Assembly: GCF_039545455.1 (NCBI RefSeq)
Contig: NZ_CP154467.1
Location: 1,054,001 to 1,118,000 of the forward strand
DNA from: Brucella sp. BE17
GTDB lineage: Bacteria; Pseudomonadota; Alphaproteobacteria; Rhizobiales; Rhizobiaceae
DNA: 64,000 nucleotides
Direction: 5' to 3'
Position numbers and translations under genes: made by a program
The notes under the pieces: model-generated
The model's database searches: none
What the model saw: the letters and a program-made list of their open reading frames with translations, nothing else
What the model was told of the DNA's origin: nothing
Shown here: piece by piece, positions 1 through 9,866 of the stretch
How positions within the stretch are numbered: position 1 is the first letter of the stretch
How the letters are laid out: the number at the start of each line of letters is the position of its first letter

Positions 1-82
1 TCTTTTTTAAAAGGTAAAAGTAAAGGCGAAATTAACTTATTCTTTTGAATCCATTATGGTTTACAAAGGGTTGAGATTTTTT

Positions 83-1393
83 TCAGCGCGTGCGCTCCTG
101 CCTGAGCCGTGTCCAGTAATCAAGCCGCTTGCGGATATCGCGCTCGAAACCGCGTTCGGGCGGGTCGTAGAATTTCTGCCGTCCCATGGCTTCGGGGAAA
201 TAATCCTGCCCCGAAAAAGCATCAGGCTGATCATGGTCATAGGCATAGCCCACCCCATAACCTTCGGTTTTCATCAGTTTGGTCGGCGCATTCAGGATAT
301 GGCGCGGTGGCACAAGAGAGCCGTGTTCCTTGGCTGCCCGCATCGAAGCCTTGTAGGCCATATAGACAGCGTTGGATTTTGGCGCGGTTGCCAGATAAAC
401 ACAGGCCTGCGCCAATGCCAGTTCGCCTTCGGGCGATCCCAGATAATCATAGGCGTCTTTTGCAGCGTTGCAGATGACGAGCGCCTGCGGATCGGCAAGG
501 CCGATATCCTCAACCGCCATGCGCACCAGTCGTCGTCCCAGATAAAGCGGATCTTCACCCGCATCGAACATGCGGCAAAGATAATAAAGCGCTGCATCGG
601 GATCGGAGCCACGCACTGATTTATGCAGCGCCGAAATCAGATTGTAGTGGCCGTCCTGACTTTTGTCGTAAACGGGCGCACGGCGCTGCACCACGTCCTG
701 CAATTTCTCGGCATCGAATACTTCGTCGGTACGCGCCGCCCGCCAGATCTCCTCGGCAAGCGTCAGCGCTGCACGGCCATCGCCATCGGCCATGCGGATG
801 AGGCTTGCTCGCGCCTCTTCATCAAGCGGCAAAGGACGCTCTTCCTGCTCTTCGGCGCGTGTTAAAAGCGTTGCGATGCTTGCCGCATCATGCGGGTGAA
901 AAGTCAGCACCCGCGCCCGCGACAACAAAGCGGCATTGAGCTCAAAGGACGGGTTTTCTGTGGTGGCCCCGATGAGGATGACGGTACCATCCTCCATCAC
1001 AGGTAAAAAACTGTCCTGCTGGGCACGATTGAAGCGATGAATTTCGTCCACAAAAAGCAGCGTCTGGCGTCCAGACATGCGCCGGGAGCGGGCCATTTCA
1101 AACACTTTTTTAAGATCGGCCACACCAGAAAAGATCGCTGAAATCTGCTCGAAAGCAAGCTCCGTCTCGCCTGCCAAAAGCCGGGCCACTGTAGTCTTGC
1201 CGGTGCCAGGTGGTCCCCAGAAAACCATCGATCCAAGCGAACCCGACGCGATCATGCGCGTCAACACGCCTTCTGGGCCGGTCAGGTGCTCCTGACCCGT
1301 AACATCGCCAAGGGTTTTGGGGCGAAGACGATCTGCCAACGGCCGGTTACGGTCCGCATTGGGATCAACAGATGCAGAAAACAGATCGCTCAT
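83..1393 (-). CDS. rarA: Replication-associated recombination protein A (AAA+ ATPase)
   Basis: A 436-residue cytoplasmic AAA+ ATPase of the RarA/MgsA/WRNIP1 family, which acts at stalled replication forks and interacts with single-strand binding protein and the clamp-loading machinery. The Walker A motif GPPGTGKT lies at residues 60-67 and the Walker B motif VDEIH at about 115-119. A sensor-type ATTENPSFEL segment follows, then the long C-terminal clamp-loader-like and tetramerisation region. Length is normal for the family. It is the last gene of a minus-strand pair with the DegP-type protease upstream (32-nt gap). The start ATG at 1393 gives the usual N-terminus with the PLADRLRP motif. Identification is firm; the function is known from the family. 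Confidence 0.95.
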   Translation of the reverse strand: MSDLFSASVDPNADRNRPLADRLRPKTLGDVTGQEHLTGPEGVLTRMIASGSLGSMVFWGPPGTGKTTVARLLAGETELAFEQISAIFSGVADLKKVFEMARSRRMSGRQTLLFVDEIHRFNRAQQDSFLPVMEDGTVILIGATTENPSFELNAALLSRARVLTFHPHDAASIATLLTRAEEQEERPLPLDEEARASLIRMADGDGRAALTLAEEIWRAARTDEVFDAEKLQDVVQRRAPVYDKSQDGHYNLISALHKSVRGSDPDAALYYLCRMFDAGEDPLYLGRRLVRMAVEDIGLADPQALVICNAAKDAYDYLGSPEGELALAQACVYLATAPKSNAVYMAYKASMRAAKEHGSLVPPRHILNAPTKLMKTEGYGVGYAYDHDQPDAFSGQDYFPEAMGRQKFYDPPERGFERDIRKRLDYWTRLRQERTR

Positions 1394-1425
1394 ATCCCTC
1401 GCCGATCATATTAAAACGCTCGCAG

Positions 1426-2844
1426 TTAGCGGATAAACTGGCGCAACAGCGCGCCATTGCGCTCGATCTCCATGCGCCATGCAAGCCCGCGCCCGGCATC
1501 GAGAACCGCCAACAGATCATTGATGCTACGGATCGCATTGCCATTGAGATTTCGGATAATATCGCCCTTCCGAAGGCCCAGCCGCGCGGCAGGCGAATTG
1601 GCGTAGACCTCGATAATGACAACCCCCTGCGCATCGCCGCGCAAACGCAGCTTCTTTGCCGTTTCGGGCGTCAGTTCCTGCACGGCAGCGCCTGAAAACG
1701 GGCTATCGCCCTTGATGATCTGCGGTTCTCTCTGCCTGACTTCCGGTGCTTTGGTCAGCATGACCGGAATGGTCTCATTCTTGCCATTGCGCAAAACCTC
1801 GACCGAAACAGTGTTGTCGATGCCTGCTGTGGACAACCGATACCCCAGCACATCCTGATTATCGACACGCACGCCCTGAATGCCCAAAACGACATCACCG
1901 ACCTTCAAGCCGGACTTTTCCGCAGGCCCATCCTTGGCAAGCGCAGTAATGAAAGCGCCATAGGGTCGGTCCATGCCAAGACTTTCGGCAAGCTCCGCCG
2001 TCACACCCTGAAAGGTTGCGCCAATATAGGGGCGTTCGAAACTCTTGCTGCCGCTTTGCGCAGCCTCGACCACCGCACGCACCATGTTTGAGGGAATAGC
2101 AAAGCCGATACCAACCGAGCCGCCAGAGCGCGAATAGATCGCGGTATTAATGCCGATCAAGCGTCCACGCATATCGATCAATGCCCCGCCGGAGTTTCCG
2201 GGATTGATCGCCGCATCGGTCTGGATGAAAAAGTCGAAATCGGAAATGCCGACTTGAGTGCGCGATTGGGCCGAGACAATGCCGCTCGTCACCGTCTGGC
2301 CAACGCCGAAAGGATTGCCGATGGCAAGAACCAGATCTCCGACCTCGACCGCATCGGAATCACCAAGCCCCAGTACCGGGAATTTTTCATTCGACGAAAT
2401 CTTGAGCACGGCAAGGTCGGTGGTTTCATCGCGCAGCAACAGCTTGCTTTCAAACTCGCGCCCATCGGCAAGCGCGATCTTGATCTCATCGGCATCCTTG
2501 ATCACATGATTATTGGTGACGACGATGCCGGAACTGTCGACTATAACGCCGGAACCAAGCGATTGCTGGATGCGCGGCTTGCTGTTTTGGAAGCGCTGGC
2601 CGAAGAACTGCTCGAAAAACGGATCGCCTGCAAAGGGCGAACGCGCCTGCACCTGTCTTGCCGCATAGACATTGACGACAGCAGGCGTGGTTTCCTTGAC
2701 AAGTGGTGCGAAGGAAAGCTGCATATCGGAACGGCTGAGCGGTATCTCTTTTGCCGCTGGCGTATTCTTTGCCTGCGAAAGCGTAGCCGCCATGCCGATC
2801 ACTGCCACAAGGATACTCACAATCCCCAACCGTTGCCACTTCAT
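1426..2844 (-). CDS. Periplasmic DegP/DegQ-type serine endoprotease
   Basis: A 472-residue HtrA-family protease for periplasmic protein quality control. The ATG at 2844 is chosen because GGAG lies 7 nt upstream; it gives a signal peptide (MKWQRLGIVSILVAVIG, cleavage near SQA). An in-frame ATG 15 nt further upstream is less well placed. The catalytic triad is His113 (TNNHV), Asp143 (TTDLAV) and Ser218 (GNSGG), and two PDZ domains follow in the C-terminal half (IGATFQG... and a second after residue 370). Length is that of DegP/DegQ. It is transcribed toward rarA. Rhizobiales carry several DegP paralogues, so the exact orthologue name is left open. Confidence 0.93.
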   Translation of the reverse strand: MKWQRLGIVSILVAVIGMAATLSQAKNTPAAKEIPLSRSDMQLSFAPLVKETTPAVVNVYAARQVQARSPFAGDPFFEQFFGQRFQNSKPRIQQSLGSGVIVDSSGIVVTNNHVIKDADEIKIALADGREFESKLLLRDETTDLAVLKISSNEKFPVLGLGDSDAVEVGDLVLAIGNPFGVGQTVTSGIVSAQSRTQVGISDFDFFIQTDAAINPGNSGGALIDMRGRLIGINTAIYSRSGGSVGIGFAIPSNMVRAVVEAAQSGSKSFERPYIGATFQGVTAELAESLGMDRPYGAFITALAKDGPAEKSGLKVGDVVLGIQGVRVDNQDVLGYRLSTAGIDNTVSVEVLRNGKNETIPVMLTKAPEVRQREPQIIKGDSPFSGAAVQELTPETAKKLRLRGDAQGVVIIEVYANSPAARLGLRKGDIIRNLNGNAIRSINDLLAVLDAGRGLAWRMEIERNGALLRQFIR

Positions 2845-3054
2845 GCAAAAACTCCGCATTTTATTCTTTCAGACTCAAGCCTTGTATGTAGTTTAATGAG
2901 GCAAAGGCTAAAGGGCCAGCATAATGGCCGTCACGAAAACATGGATGAACGCGCTATTTGTCGTATTCATGATTCACGCGTTAAATTTCGATATCAACGC
3001 CTGTCTTTATCCCAAAACAGGTTCCCGTTTTTGGAAGACATGTTTTATGGCAAT
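2845..3054. other. Gap between the DegP-type gene and the rplQ terminator, with a degenerate repeat fragment
   Basis: This stretch separates the ribosomal block from the degP-rarA pair. It must hold the promoter of the protease gene, but I see no convincing pair of promoter hexamers. The segment near 3009-3045 (CCCAAAACAGGTTCCCG followed by TTTTTGG) looks like a decayed copy of the small intergenic palindromes that contain GGTTCCC and are common in Rhizobiales. No gene is apparent. Confidence 0.4.
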
Positions 3055-3082
3055 AAAAAAGGCCGCACGAGGCGGCCTTTTT
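3055..3082 (-). terminator. Rho-independent terminator after rplQ
   Basis: The stem GGCCGC/GCGGCC (3061-3077, 5-nt loop) is flanked by an A run on the left and a T run on the right, so it is a good intrinsic terminator on either strand. It lies about 20 nt beyond the rplQ stop codon and closes the alpha operon, and with it the long ribosomal block. Confidence 0.9.
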
Positions 3083-3101
3083 CAAAACTTTCAAACGCTG
3101 C

Positions 3102-3530
3102 TTACGCGGCGTCTGCTTCAGCGGCCTGTTCGGCTTCGACGCGGGCGCGGTCAGCCTTGCCCTTGGCATCGACATCGCGTTCCACGAATTCGACAACTGC
3201 GAGCGGTGCATTGTCACCGGTGCGGAAGCCTGCCTTCATGATGCGGATGTAGCCGCCGTTACGCGTTGCATAGCGGGTTGCAAGCGTATCAAACAGCTTT
3301 GCAACAAGCGTGACATCGCGAATGGCAGAAATTGCCTGGCGACGTGCATGCAGATCGCCACGCTTGCCGAGTGTGACAAGCTTTTCAACGATCGGACGAA
3401 TTTCTTTTGCTTTCGGAAGCGTCGTCACAATCTGCTCGTGTTCGATCAGCGAAGCAGCCATGTTGGCAAACATCGCCTTGCGGTGCGAGGCAGTGCGGTT
3501 CAGCTTACGGTATCCATTACCGTGACGCAT
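3102..3530 (-). CDS. rplQ: 50S ribosomal protein L17
   Basis: A 142-residue L17 of the large subunit. The N-terminus [20 protein letters not shown] is diagnostic, and the alanine/glutamate-rich C-terminal tail ([10 protein letters not shown]) is typical of alphaproteobacteria. It is the last gene of the rpoA-rplQ unit and is followed by a strong terminator. The gap to rpoA (3531-3687) is filled mostly by a tandem 48-bp repeat. The AAGGAG ahead of the ATG is well placed. Confidence 0.98.
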   Translation of the reverse strand: MRHGNGYRKLNRTASHRKAMFANMAASLIEHEQIVTTLPKAKEIRPIVEKLVTLGKRGDLHARRQAISAIRDVTLVAKLFDTLATRYATRNGGYIRIMKAGFRTGDNAPLAVVEFVERDVDAKGKADRARVEAEQAAEADAA

Positions 3531-3584
3531 GAGCCTTCTCCTTGGTTCGTTCTAGCCGGACTGTTGCCGGTCCTAATTACATCT

Positions 3585-3688
3585 TACGCATTATCCTGCG
3601 CGAAACCGCTTCGCACTTTCGCTGGAAATGCTGTCTTTTTTACGCATTATCCTGCGCGAAACCGCTTCGCACTTTCGCTGGAAATGCT
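3585..3688. repeat. Exact tandem 48-bp duplication between rpoA and rplQ
   Basis: Two identical 48-bp copies at 3585-3632 and 3641-3688 (56-bp period) begin TACGCATTATCCTGCGCGAA and end GCTGGAAATGCT. The spacer GTCTTTTT separates them. The right end of the second copy runs into the complement of the rpoA TGA stop (3688-3690). Related sequence occurs at 56151-56199 and, truncated, at 58727-58752, so this is a small dispersed intergenic element and not a one-off duplication. Confidence 0.9.
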
Positions 3689-4701
3689 CAGTATTGGTCT
3701 TCGTAGCGCTTTGCGAGATCTTCGATATTTTCCGGTGGCCAGGCAGGGATTTCCATACCAAGATGGAGGCCCATGGATGCCAGAACTTCCTTGATCTCGT
3801 TGAGCGACTTGCGGCCGAAATTCGGAGTCCGCAACATCTCGGCTTCCGTCTTCTGGATCAGGTCGCCGATATAAACGATATTGTCGTTCTTCAGGCAGTT
3901 TGCCGAACGTACCGACAGTTCCAGCTCGTCCACCTTCTTGAGCAGCGCCGGATTGAAAGCCAGTTCCGCAACCTGTTCCTGCGGGGCTTCCTTCTGCGGC
4001 TCTTCAAAGTTGACGAATACTGCCAGCTGGTCCTGAAGAATACGCGCTGCATAGGCAACCGCATCTTCACCGCTGACCGAACCATTGGTTTCGATGTTCA
4101 GCGTCAGCTTGTCATAGTCGAGAACCTGACCTTCACGGGTGTTCTCGATCTTGTACGATACCTTGCGCACCGGGGAATAGAGGCTGTCGACCGGGATAAG
4201 GCCGATGGGCGCATCTTCCGCACGGTTGCGGTCGGCAGGCACATAGCCCTTGCCAGTATTGACGGTGAATTCCATGCGGATTTCAGCGCCTTCGTCCAGT
4301 GTGCAGATGACGTGATCGGGGTTGAGAACCTCGACATCGCCAACGGTCTGGATATCGCCAGCCGTCACAACGCCTGGACCTTCCTTACGAACGACCATGC
4401 GCTTCGGGCCTTCGCCTTCCATACGGATGGCGATTTCCTTGACGTTAAGGACGATGTCCGTCACATCTTCGCGCACGCCGGGAATGGACGAGAACTCATG
4501 CAGAACGCCATCGATCTGAATAGCGGTCACGGCAGCGCCGCGCAGAGACGACAAGAGCACGCGACGCAGGGCATTACCGAGAGTCAGGCCAAAACCGCGT
4601 TCCAGCGGCTCTGCAACCACAGTTGCATGCGTGCGCGAACCCTTGGTGATGAATTCCACCTTGTTCGGCTTGATCAGTTCCTGCCAGTTTTTCTGGATCA
4701 T
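3688..4701 (-). CDS. rpoA: DNA-directed RNA polymerase subunit alpha
   Basis: A 337-residue alpha subunit that dimerises to nucleate RNA polymerase assembly. The N-terminal assembly domain (about 1-235) includes [18 protein letters not shown], and the C-terminal domain (about 250-330) contacts UP elements and activators ([15 protein letters not shown]..., [12 protein letters not shown]). The ATG at 4701 is preferred over the in-frame TTG at 4719 because GAGG lies 8 nt before it and MIQKNWQEL is the family N-terminus. It lies between rpsK and rplQ as usual. The stop codon is fused to the end of a repeat unit. Confidence 0.98.
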   Translation of the reverse strand: MIQKNWQELIKPNKVEFITKGSRTHATVVAEPLERGFGLTLGNALRRVLLSSLRGAAVTAIQIDGVLHEFSSIPGVREDVTDIVLNVKEIAIRMEGEGPKRMVVRKEGPGVVTAGDIQTVGDVEVLNPDHVICTLDEGAEIRMEFTVNTGKGYVPADRNRAEDAPIGLIPVDSLYSPVRKVSYKIENTREGQVLDYDKLTLNIETNGSVSGEDAVAYAARILQDQLAVFVNFEEPQKEAPQEQVAELAFNPALLKKVDELELSVRSANCLKNDNIVYIGDLIQKTEAEMLRTPNFGRKSLNEIKEVLASMGLHLGMEIPAWPPENIEDLAKRYEDQY

Positions 4702-4810
4702 GTATTTTTCCTCTATCAACTGTCGCCACTATCCAATCGTAGCGATCATGTGAAGAACCACAGAGGAACCCCAAAGCGGACCTTGGGGTTCATGCAGCGT
4801 ATAAAAGAAA

Positions 4811-5200
4811 TTAGACCCGGCGCTTCTTGCGCGGACGGCAACCGTTGTGCGGGATCGGTGTAACATCGCGAATCGACGTGATCACAAAGCCGGCAGCCTG
4901 CAAGGCGCGCAGCGCGGATTCACGACCAGAACCCGGTCCGCAAACCTCGACTTCGAGGGAGCGCATGCCATGTTCCTGTGCCTTCTTGGCGCAATCTTCG
5001 GCAGCGATCTGTGCGGCGAACGGGGTCGATTTACGGGAACCCTTGAAACCCTGAGCACCAGCAGACGACCAGGCAATTGCATTGCCCTGAGCATCCGTGA
5101 TGGTGATCATGGTGTTGTTGAACGTCGAATTAACGTGGGCAACGCCCGACGAAATGTTTTTACGCTCGCGACGGCGAACGCGTGTGGCTTCCTTGGCCAT
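4811..5200 (-). CDS. rpsK: 30S ribosomal protein S11
   Basis: A 129-residue S11 of the small-subunit platform. Diagnostic segments are [18 protein letters not shown], the mid-region [16 protein letters not shown], and the C-terminal [19 protein letters not shown]. It lies between rpsM and rpoA in the alpha operon, with about 140 nt to rpsM and 109 nt to rpoA. Length and termini match the family. Confidence 0.98.
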
Positions 5201-5341
5201 GGTAGTCCTTTCAATCGATCTCTACACCGCCGTAATTCCAGCGGCTCCACCGGTCCTCACGAAAGGACCAGTAACAAACCTCGCCGGCGCACCGGAAAGG
5301 CCAGACAAGAAGAAAAACGAAACAATAAAGTTTCGCGAAAA

Positions 5342-5710
5342 TTACTTCTTCTTGCCTGCGATAGCCTTTGCAGGACCCTTGCGAGTACGTGCATTGGTGT
5401 GCGTGCGCTGACCGCGAACCGGTAGCGAACGACGATGACGCAGACCGCGGTAGCAGCCCAGATCCATCAAACGCTTGATGTTCATCGATACTTCACGACG
5501 CAGATCACCTTCAACGCGATACTCTGCGTCAATGGCTTCACGAATCTGAAGTACTTCAGCGTCGGTGAGCTGATTTACGCGACGCTCATCGGCAATGCCA
5601 ACCTTCGTCACGATCTCACGAGCAAATTTCGGTCCAATCCCGTGGATGTACTGAAGCGCAATAACAACGCGCTTGTTCGTCGGGATATTGACGCCAGCGA
5701 TACGTGCCAC
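5342..5710 (-). CDS. rpsM: 30S ribosomal protein S13
   Basis: A 122-residue S13 of the small-subunit head, which contacts the P-site tRNA and forms intersubunit bridges. Diagnostic segments are [19 protein letters not shown], the helix-turn [10 protein letters not shown], and the basic tail [20 protein letters not shown]. It begins the rpsM-rpsK-rpoA-rplQ group. No rpmJ (L36) lies between secY-adk and rpsM, unlike the E. coli arrangement. The 285-nt gap upstream leaves room for a promoter. Confidence 0.98.
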   Translation of the reverse strand: MARIAGVNIPTNKRVVIALQYIHGIGPKFAREIVTKVGIADERRVNQLTDAEVLQIREAIDAEYRVEGDLRREVSMNIKRLMDLGCYRGLRHRRSLPVRGQRTHTNARTRKGPAKAIAGKKK

Positions 5711-5853
5711 GTCTGTTCTCCTTAATGTTAATCAATTCTGCCTCAAGGTAAGTCCTTTAGGGCAAGACCTTCAGGCAGCATAATATGACCGGTACCGGCC
5801 TCTTTACGATTTCCGCCGCTACCCGCCATTCAAAACCAAATGAAGTGGCGCAG

Positions 5854-5882
5854 TCTTTGACGGAATCATCACAAAAAGTCAA
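5854..5882 (-). promoter_or_regulatory. Weak candidate promoter for rpsM-rpsK-rpoA-rplQ
   Basis: On the minus strand a TTGACT hexamer (complement of 5877-5882) is followed after 17 nt by CAAAGA (complement of 5854-5859). The -35 is good and the -10 poor. It lies in the 285-nt adk-rpsM gap about 145 nt before the rpsM start. Its position suits an internal promoter of the alpha operon, but the match alone is weak. Confidence 0.3.
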
Positions 5883-5995
5883 CTCTTAAACATCCGTAAA
5901 GCCATCAAACCGGCCTTTCGGATATCTAAAGCAACTTCTGAAAGCAGAAACGGGCATAAAAGCATTAAACGTCCCTGCCCGACCAAACTGCGTCT

Positions 5996-6580
5996 TCAAG
6001 CCGGAACGAGAATTCTTTCGATCTCGGCCGTAACCTCTTCAACCGGCGACATGCCGTTGATGACGCGCAATTCACCGGTTCCCGCATAGTGCGTGGAAAG
6101 CGGCGCAGTCTTCTCGCGGTATTCGATCAGACGCTTGCGAAACGCTTCAGGGTTGTCGTCGGACCGAACCTGACCGCCTTTGGCGATCGTCTCGGCGACG
6201 CGACCTTCCATGCGCTTGACGAGCGCATTCTCATCAACCTTCAGCTCGATGACGGCATCGAGCTTTTTGCCCTTGGTCGTAAGCATCGCGGCCAAGGCTT
6301 CCGCCTGCGGGACCGTGCGCGGATAGCCATCGAGAATAAACCCGTTGGCGCAATCCGGCGCATCGATGCGTTCAGACACAATCTGGTTGACGATTTCATC
6401 AGAAACCAGCTGGCCTGCATCCATCACGGCTTTCGCACGCTTGCCGATTTCGCTTTGCTGAGCAACTGCAGAACGCAGCATATCCCCTGTCGAAAGCTGC
6501 GGTATTCCATGCTTCTTGGTAAGAAGTCCAGCCTGCGTCCCCTTACCTGCTCCGGGCGGCCCAAGAAGTATCAATCTCAT
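5996..6580 (-). CDS. adk: Adenylate kinase
   Basis: A 194-residue cytoplasmic enzyme catalysing ATP + AMP to 2 ADP. The P-loop GPPGAGKGT is at residues 7-15, the AMP-binding segment QLSTGDMLR follows, and the nucleotide-lid region FILDGYPRT is present. The LID is the short form without zinc-binding cysteines, as in other alphaproteobacteria. Its ATG overlaps the secY stop by 4 nt (ATGA), so it is translationally coupled to secY, the normal context in bacterial spc operons. Confidence 0.98.
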   Translation of the reverse strand: MRLILLGPPGAGKGTQAGLLTKKHGIPQLSTGDMLRSAVAQQSEIGKRAKAVMDAGQLVSDEIVNQIVSERIDAPDCANGFILDGYPRTVPQAEALAAMLTTKGKKLDAVIELKVDENALVKRMEGRVAETIAKGGQVRSDDNPEAFRKRLIEYREKTAPLSTHYAGTGELRVINGMSPVEEVTAEIERILVPA

Positions 6581-7917
6581 TTACTACGTTTCCCACCTCT
6601 GAGTTTGGACTTCTTGATCAACCCTTCATACTGATGGGCGACAAGATGCCCCTGAACTTGCGCAACCGTATCGAGTGTCACGCTGACAACGATAAGCAAC
6701 GACGTACCGCCAAGATAGAATGGCACGCCGGTTGCGGAAATCAGGAATTCCGGCAAAAGACAGACAAGCACGATATAGATGGCACCGACAACTGTGATGC
6801 GTGTCAACACATAGTCTATATATTCGGCTGTCCGTTCGCCCGGACGAATGCCCGGTATGAAGCCGGAATGCTTCTTGAGCTGGTCAGCCGTATCCTTGGG
6901 ATTGAACACAATGGCCGTATAAAAGAAGCAGAAGAACGCCATCAATGAAGCATAGAACAGCATATAGAGCGGCTGACCATGACCAAGCGCGTTGAGGATA
7001 GTGGTCGCCCAGGCTGGCATTTCCGTCGTATCGGCAAAGCCTGCGACAGTAGCTGGCAACAAAAGCAGCGACGATGCGAAGATCGGTGGGATAACGCCCG
7101 CCGTATTCAGCTTGAGCGGCAGATGCGATGTGTCGCCCTGGAACATGCGGTTGCCGACCTGGCGCTTCGGATACTGGATCAGCAGGCGGCGCTGTGCGCG
7201 CTCAACAAAAACAATGATCGCAATCAGCGCCACGGCAAGAATGATGATGCCGAGGATAAGCCCCGTGGACAGAGCGCCTGTACGGCCAAATTCAAGCGTA
7301 CTGGAAATGGCGTGCGGCAAGTTGGCGACAATACCGGAGAAAATGATCAGCGAAATGCCGTTGCCGATACCGCGTGCCGTGATCTGCTCACCGAGCCACA
7401 TCAGGAACATCGTGCCGCCAACAAGCGTGATCACCGCTGAAACCATGAAGAACGGGCCAGGGTTAAGCACGATCCCCGCGCCGCTCTGCAGTCCAGCAGC
7501 AATGGCATAAGCCTGAACAAGCGCCAGAAGCACCGTTCCGTAGCGCGTATACTGATTGATGATCTTGCGGCCCGCTTCGCCTTCCTTCTTCAGCGCTTCA
7601 AGCGTCGGAACGACCGACGTCATGAGCTGCACGATAATGGAAGCCGAAATATAGGGCATGATGCCGAGCGAAAGGATGGCCATGCGCTCAACCGCACCGC
7701 CGGCAAACATATTGAAAAGCCCCAGAACACCTTGACTGTGCGACTGGAAAGCCTGCGCAAACGCATCAAGATTGATACCGGGAAGCGGAATATAGGTGCC
7801 GAACCGGTACACGAGCAAGGCGCCCAGTGTGAACCAGATGCGTTTTTTAAGTTCTTCCGCCTTCGAGAAGGCCGAAAAATTAAGATTGGAAACTAGCTGT
7901 TCAGCAGCCGATGCCAT
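6577..7917 (-). CDS. secY: Preprotein translocase channel subunit SecY
   Basis: A 446-residue integral inner-membrane protein forming the Sec translocation channel with SecE and SecG. About ten hydrophobic segments can be read. Characteristic cytosolic loops include the [16 protein letters not shown] segment and the C-terminal stretch ending [11 protein letters not shown]. It is followed by adk with a 4-nt overlap and separated from rplO by 211 nt that hold a long inverted repeat. SecE, its partner, is at 35.6-35.8 kb. Confidence 0.98.
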   Translation of the reverse strand: MASAAEQLVSNLNFSAFSKAEELKKRIWFTLGALLVYRFGTYIPLPGINLDAFAQAFQSHSQGVLGLFNMFAGGAVERMAILSLGIMPYISASIIVQLMTSVVPTLEALKKEGEAGRKIINQYTRYGTVLLALVQAYAIAAGLQSGAGIVLNPGPFFMVSAVITLVGGTMFLMWLGEQITARGIGNGISLIIFSGIVANLPHAISSTLEFGRTGALSTGLILGIIILAVALIAIIVFVERAQRRLLIQYPKRQVGNRMFQGDTSHLPLKLNTAGVIPPIFASSLLLLPATVAGFADTTEMPAWATTILNALGHGQPLYMLFYASLMAFFCFFYTAIVFNPKDTADQLKKHSGFIPGIRPGERTAEYIDYVLTRITVVGAIYIVLVCLLPEFLISATGVPFYLGGTSLLIVVSVTLDTVAQVQGHLVAHQYEGLIKKSKLRGGKRSK

Positions 7918-8033
7918 TAAATTTCTCCGGTGAAAAGTCTCCGGCCCTCCCCCCGTATGACACGTCCGAATTCAAGACGTGCCTCCAGATAAAGAAGACC
8001 TTACCCAGATATGCGCATTGGCATAAAGGTGCA

Positions 8034-8108
8034 AGCGGCGGCCCGGTTTTTTCGCAGCTTCTTGATAAACCTTTCGGGATTATCGAAAAACCGCTCCGGG
8101 CCGCCGCT
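8034..8108 (-). promoter_or_regulatory. Long intercistronic hairpin between rplO and secY
   Basis: A perfect 13-bp inverted repeat (AGCGGCGGCCCGG at 8034-8046, its complement at 8096-8108) encloses 49 nt. Inside it a second pairing (TTTTTTCG against CGAAAAA) can extend the stem. It lies just beyond the rplO stop in the transcription direction. No U run follows, so it is more likely an mRNA stability or processing element, or an attenuator, than a plain terminator. Confidence 0.6.
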
Positions 8109-8128
8109 CAAATTTTCAGCTCAAAAGC

Positions 8129-8599
8129 TTATTCGGCTTTGGCTTCGGGAAGCTTGATGCTGCCGCCAGCCTTTTCGATCTTTTCAACAGCCGACTTGGA
8201 AGCACCGGCAACCTCGAAGGATACCTTTGCCGTCAATTCGCCATCGGAAAGGATGCGAACACCGTCTTTTGCACGACGAATCACGCCGGCAGCCTTAAGC
8301 GTTTCAATGTTCACGACAGCCTTTGCATCAAGCTTGCCTGCGTCGATCGCGGTCTGAATACGACCAAGCGACACTGCATTGAAGCTCTTTGCAAAAATGT
8401 TCGTAAAGCCACGCTTCGGCAGACGACGGTAGATTGGCATCTGACCGCCTTCAAAACCGTTGATTGCCACGCCCGAACGCGACTTCTGACCCTTGACGCC
8501 GCGGCCACCGGTTTTGCCGGTACCCGAGCCAATGCCGCGGGCAACGCGTTTGCGTGCCTTTACAGCACCGGGCTTGTCACGCAGATCGTTGAGTTTCAT
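8129..8599 (-). CDS. rplO: 50S ribosomal protein L15
   Basis: A 156-residue L15. The N-terminus [22 protein letters not shown] is diagnostic, followed by the glycine-rich [12 protein letters not shown] extension and the [15 protein letters not shown] motif. It ends the spc cluster of ribosomal genes before secY and follows rpmD by 20 nt. Length is typical of Rhizobiales. Confidence 0.98.
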   Translation of the reverse strand: MKLNDLRDKPGAVKARKRVARGIGSGTGKTGGRGVKGQKSRSGVAINGFEGGQMPIYRRLPKRGFTNIFAKSFNAVSLGRIQTAIDAGKLDAKAVVNIETLKAAGVIRRAKDGVRILSDGELTAKVSFEVAGASKSAVEKIEKAGGSIKLPEAKAE

Positions 8600-8619
8600 A
8601 TCTCTATCTCCCTGCGTTA

Positions 8620-8820
8620 TCAGGCCTCGTCCACGATGCGGACGAGATGCTGAACCTTGGCGATCATGCCACGCACAGAAGGAGTATCCTCCAGCGTGCG
8701 ACGGCGGTGCATTTTATTTAGACCCAGACCAACCAGCGTTGCACGCTGCTCGGCTGGACGACGGATTGGGCTTCCGATCTGCTCGACCGTAACCGTCTTG
8801 CCCTTCTTCTCAGCCATCAC
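8620..8820 (-). CDS. rpmD: 50S ribosomal protein L30
   Basis: A 66-residue L30. The sequence [20 protein letters not shown] and the following [17 protein letters not shown] are the family core. It is placed between rpsE (69-nt gap) and rplO (20-nt gap), the canonical spc order. The N-terminal MMAEKKG contains two Met codons; the second (8817) is an equally possible start. Confidence 0.97.
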   Translation of the reverse strand: MMAEKKGKTVTVEQIGSPIRRPAEQRATLVGLGLNKMHRRRTLEDTPSVRGMIAKVQHLVRIVDEA

Positions 8821-8889
8821 TCAAATCCTTGTCTATGGCGTATCCGGTTCTGATCAATGATCCTCTACCGGACTAACACAAACTATCGG

Positions 8890-9450
8890 CTATTCTTCAG
8901 AACCAACCACATCCTGGCGACGCGCCTGGAGGGTCGAGTACTTGATGCCGCGCTGTGCTGCGATGTCCTTTGGATGCATCTGATGCTTCAGAGCGTCAAA
9001 GGTTGCACGAACCATGTTGTAAGGGTTCGACGAGCCGAGCGATTTGGCAACAACGTCCTGTACACCGAGCGTCTCAAAAACCGCACGCATCGGACCACCC
9101 GCGATGATACCCTTACCAGCGGGGGCTGCGCGAAGCAGAACCTTACCAGCGCCATGACGGCCTTCGACGTCGTGGTGCAGAGTACGACCTGAGCGCAGCG
9201 GCACGAAAATCATGTCGCGCTTGGCCGATTCGGTTGCCTTGCGGATGGCTTCCGGGACTTCACGTGCCTTGCCATGACCAAAACCAACGCGGCCCTTCTG
9301 ATCGCCGACAACGACGAGCGCTGCAAAACCGAAGCGACGGCCGCCCTTGACGACCTTGGCAACGCGGTTGATGTGAACGAGCTTGTCGACGAATTCGCTG
9401 TCGTGTTCGTCACGACCGCGATCTTCGCGCTTACGTTCTCTCTGTGCCAT
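8890..9450 (-). CDS. rpsE: 30S ribosomal protein S5
   Basis: A 186-residue S5, involved in translational accuracy and helicase activity at the mRNA entry. The core has [18 protein letters not shown] and the [20 protein letters not shown] motif. The N-terminal extension ([17 protein letters not shown]) is charged, as in other alphaproteobacteria. It sits in the order rplF-rplR-rpsE-rpmD-rplO. No resistance-type changes are obvious in the spectinomycin loop by eye. Confidence 0.98.
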   Translation of the reverse strand: MAQRERKREDRGRDEHDSEFVDKLVHINRVAKVVKGGRRFGFAALVVVGDQKGRVGFGHGKAREVPEAIRKATESAKRDMIFVPLRSGRTLHHDVEGRHGAGKVLLRAAPAGKGIIAGGPMRAVFETLGVQDVVAKSLGSSNPYNMVRATFDALKHQMHPKDIAAQRGIKYSTLQARRQDVVGSEE

Positions 9451-9491
9451 ATCCTTGATTCCTTATTCTTTTCCGGAAGCACAAATGCTGA

Positions 9492-9854
9492 TTAGAAGCT
9501 AAGGCCGCTTTCGCGGGCAGCTTCGGCGAGAGCCTTCACACGACCGTGGTAGATGAATGCACCACGATCGAACACAACGTCCTTGATACCGGCCTTCACG
9601 GCACGCTCTGCAAGCAGCTTGCCGACAGCAGCAGCTGCTGCTGAATCGGCACCGGTCTTGAGCGAACCCTTGAGGTCGCCATCGAGCGTCGAAGCGGCGG
9701 CAACAGTGATGCCGCGCACGTCGTCGATGACCTGGGCGTAAATGTTCTTGGAAGAACGGTGCACGCTGAGGCGCGGACGGCCGTTTGCGACCTTCTTGAC
9801 CTGACGGCGTACACGAGCAGCGCGACGCTGCAAAGTTTCTTTTGGCGATGCCAT
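9492..9854 (-). CDS. rplR: 50S ribosomal protein L18
   Basis: A 120-residue L18 that binds 5S rRNA with L5 and L25. The arginine-rich N-terminus ([20 protein letters not shown]), the [16 protein letters not shown] strand and the C-terminal [20 protein letters not shown] are family hallmarks. It is 12 nt from rplF upstream and 41 nt from rpsE downstream. Confidence 0.98.
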   Translation of the reverse strand: MASPKETLQRRAARVRRQVKKVANGRPRLSVHRSSKNIYAQVIDDVRGITVAAASTLDGDLKGSLKTGADSAAAAAVGKLLAERAVKAGIKDVVFDRGAFIYHGRVKALAEAARESGLSF

Positions 9855-9866
9855 GACGCGCTTCCC

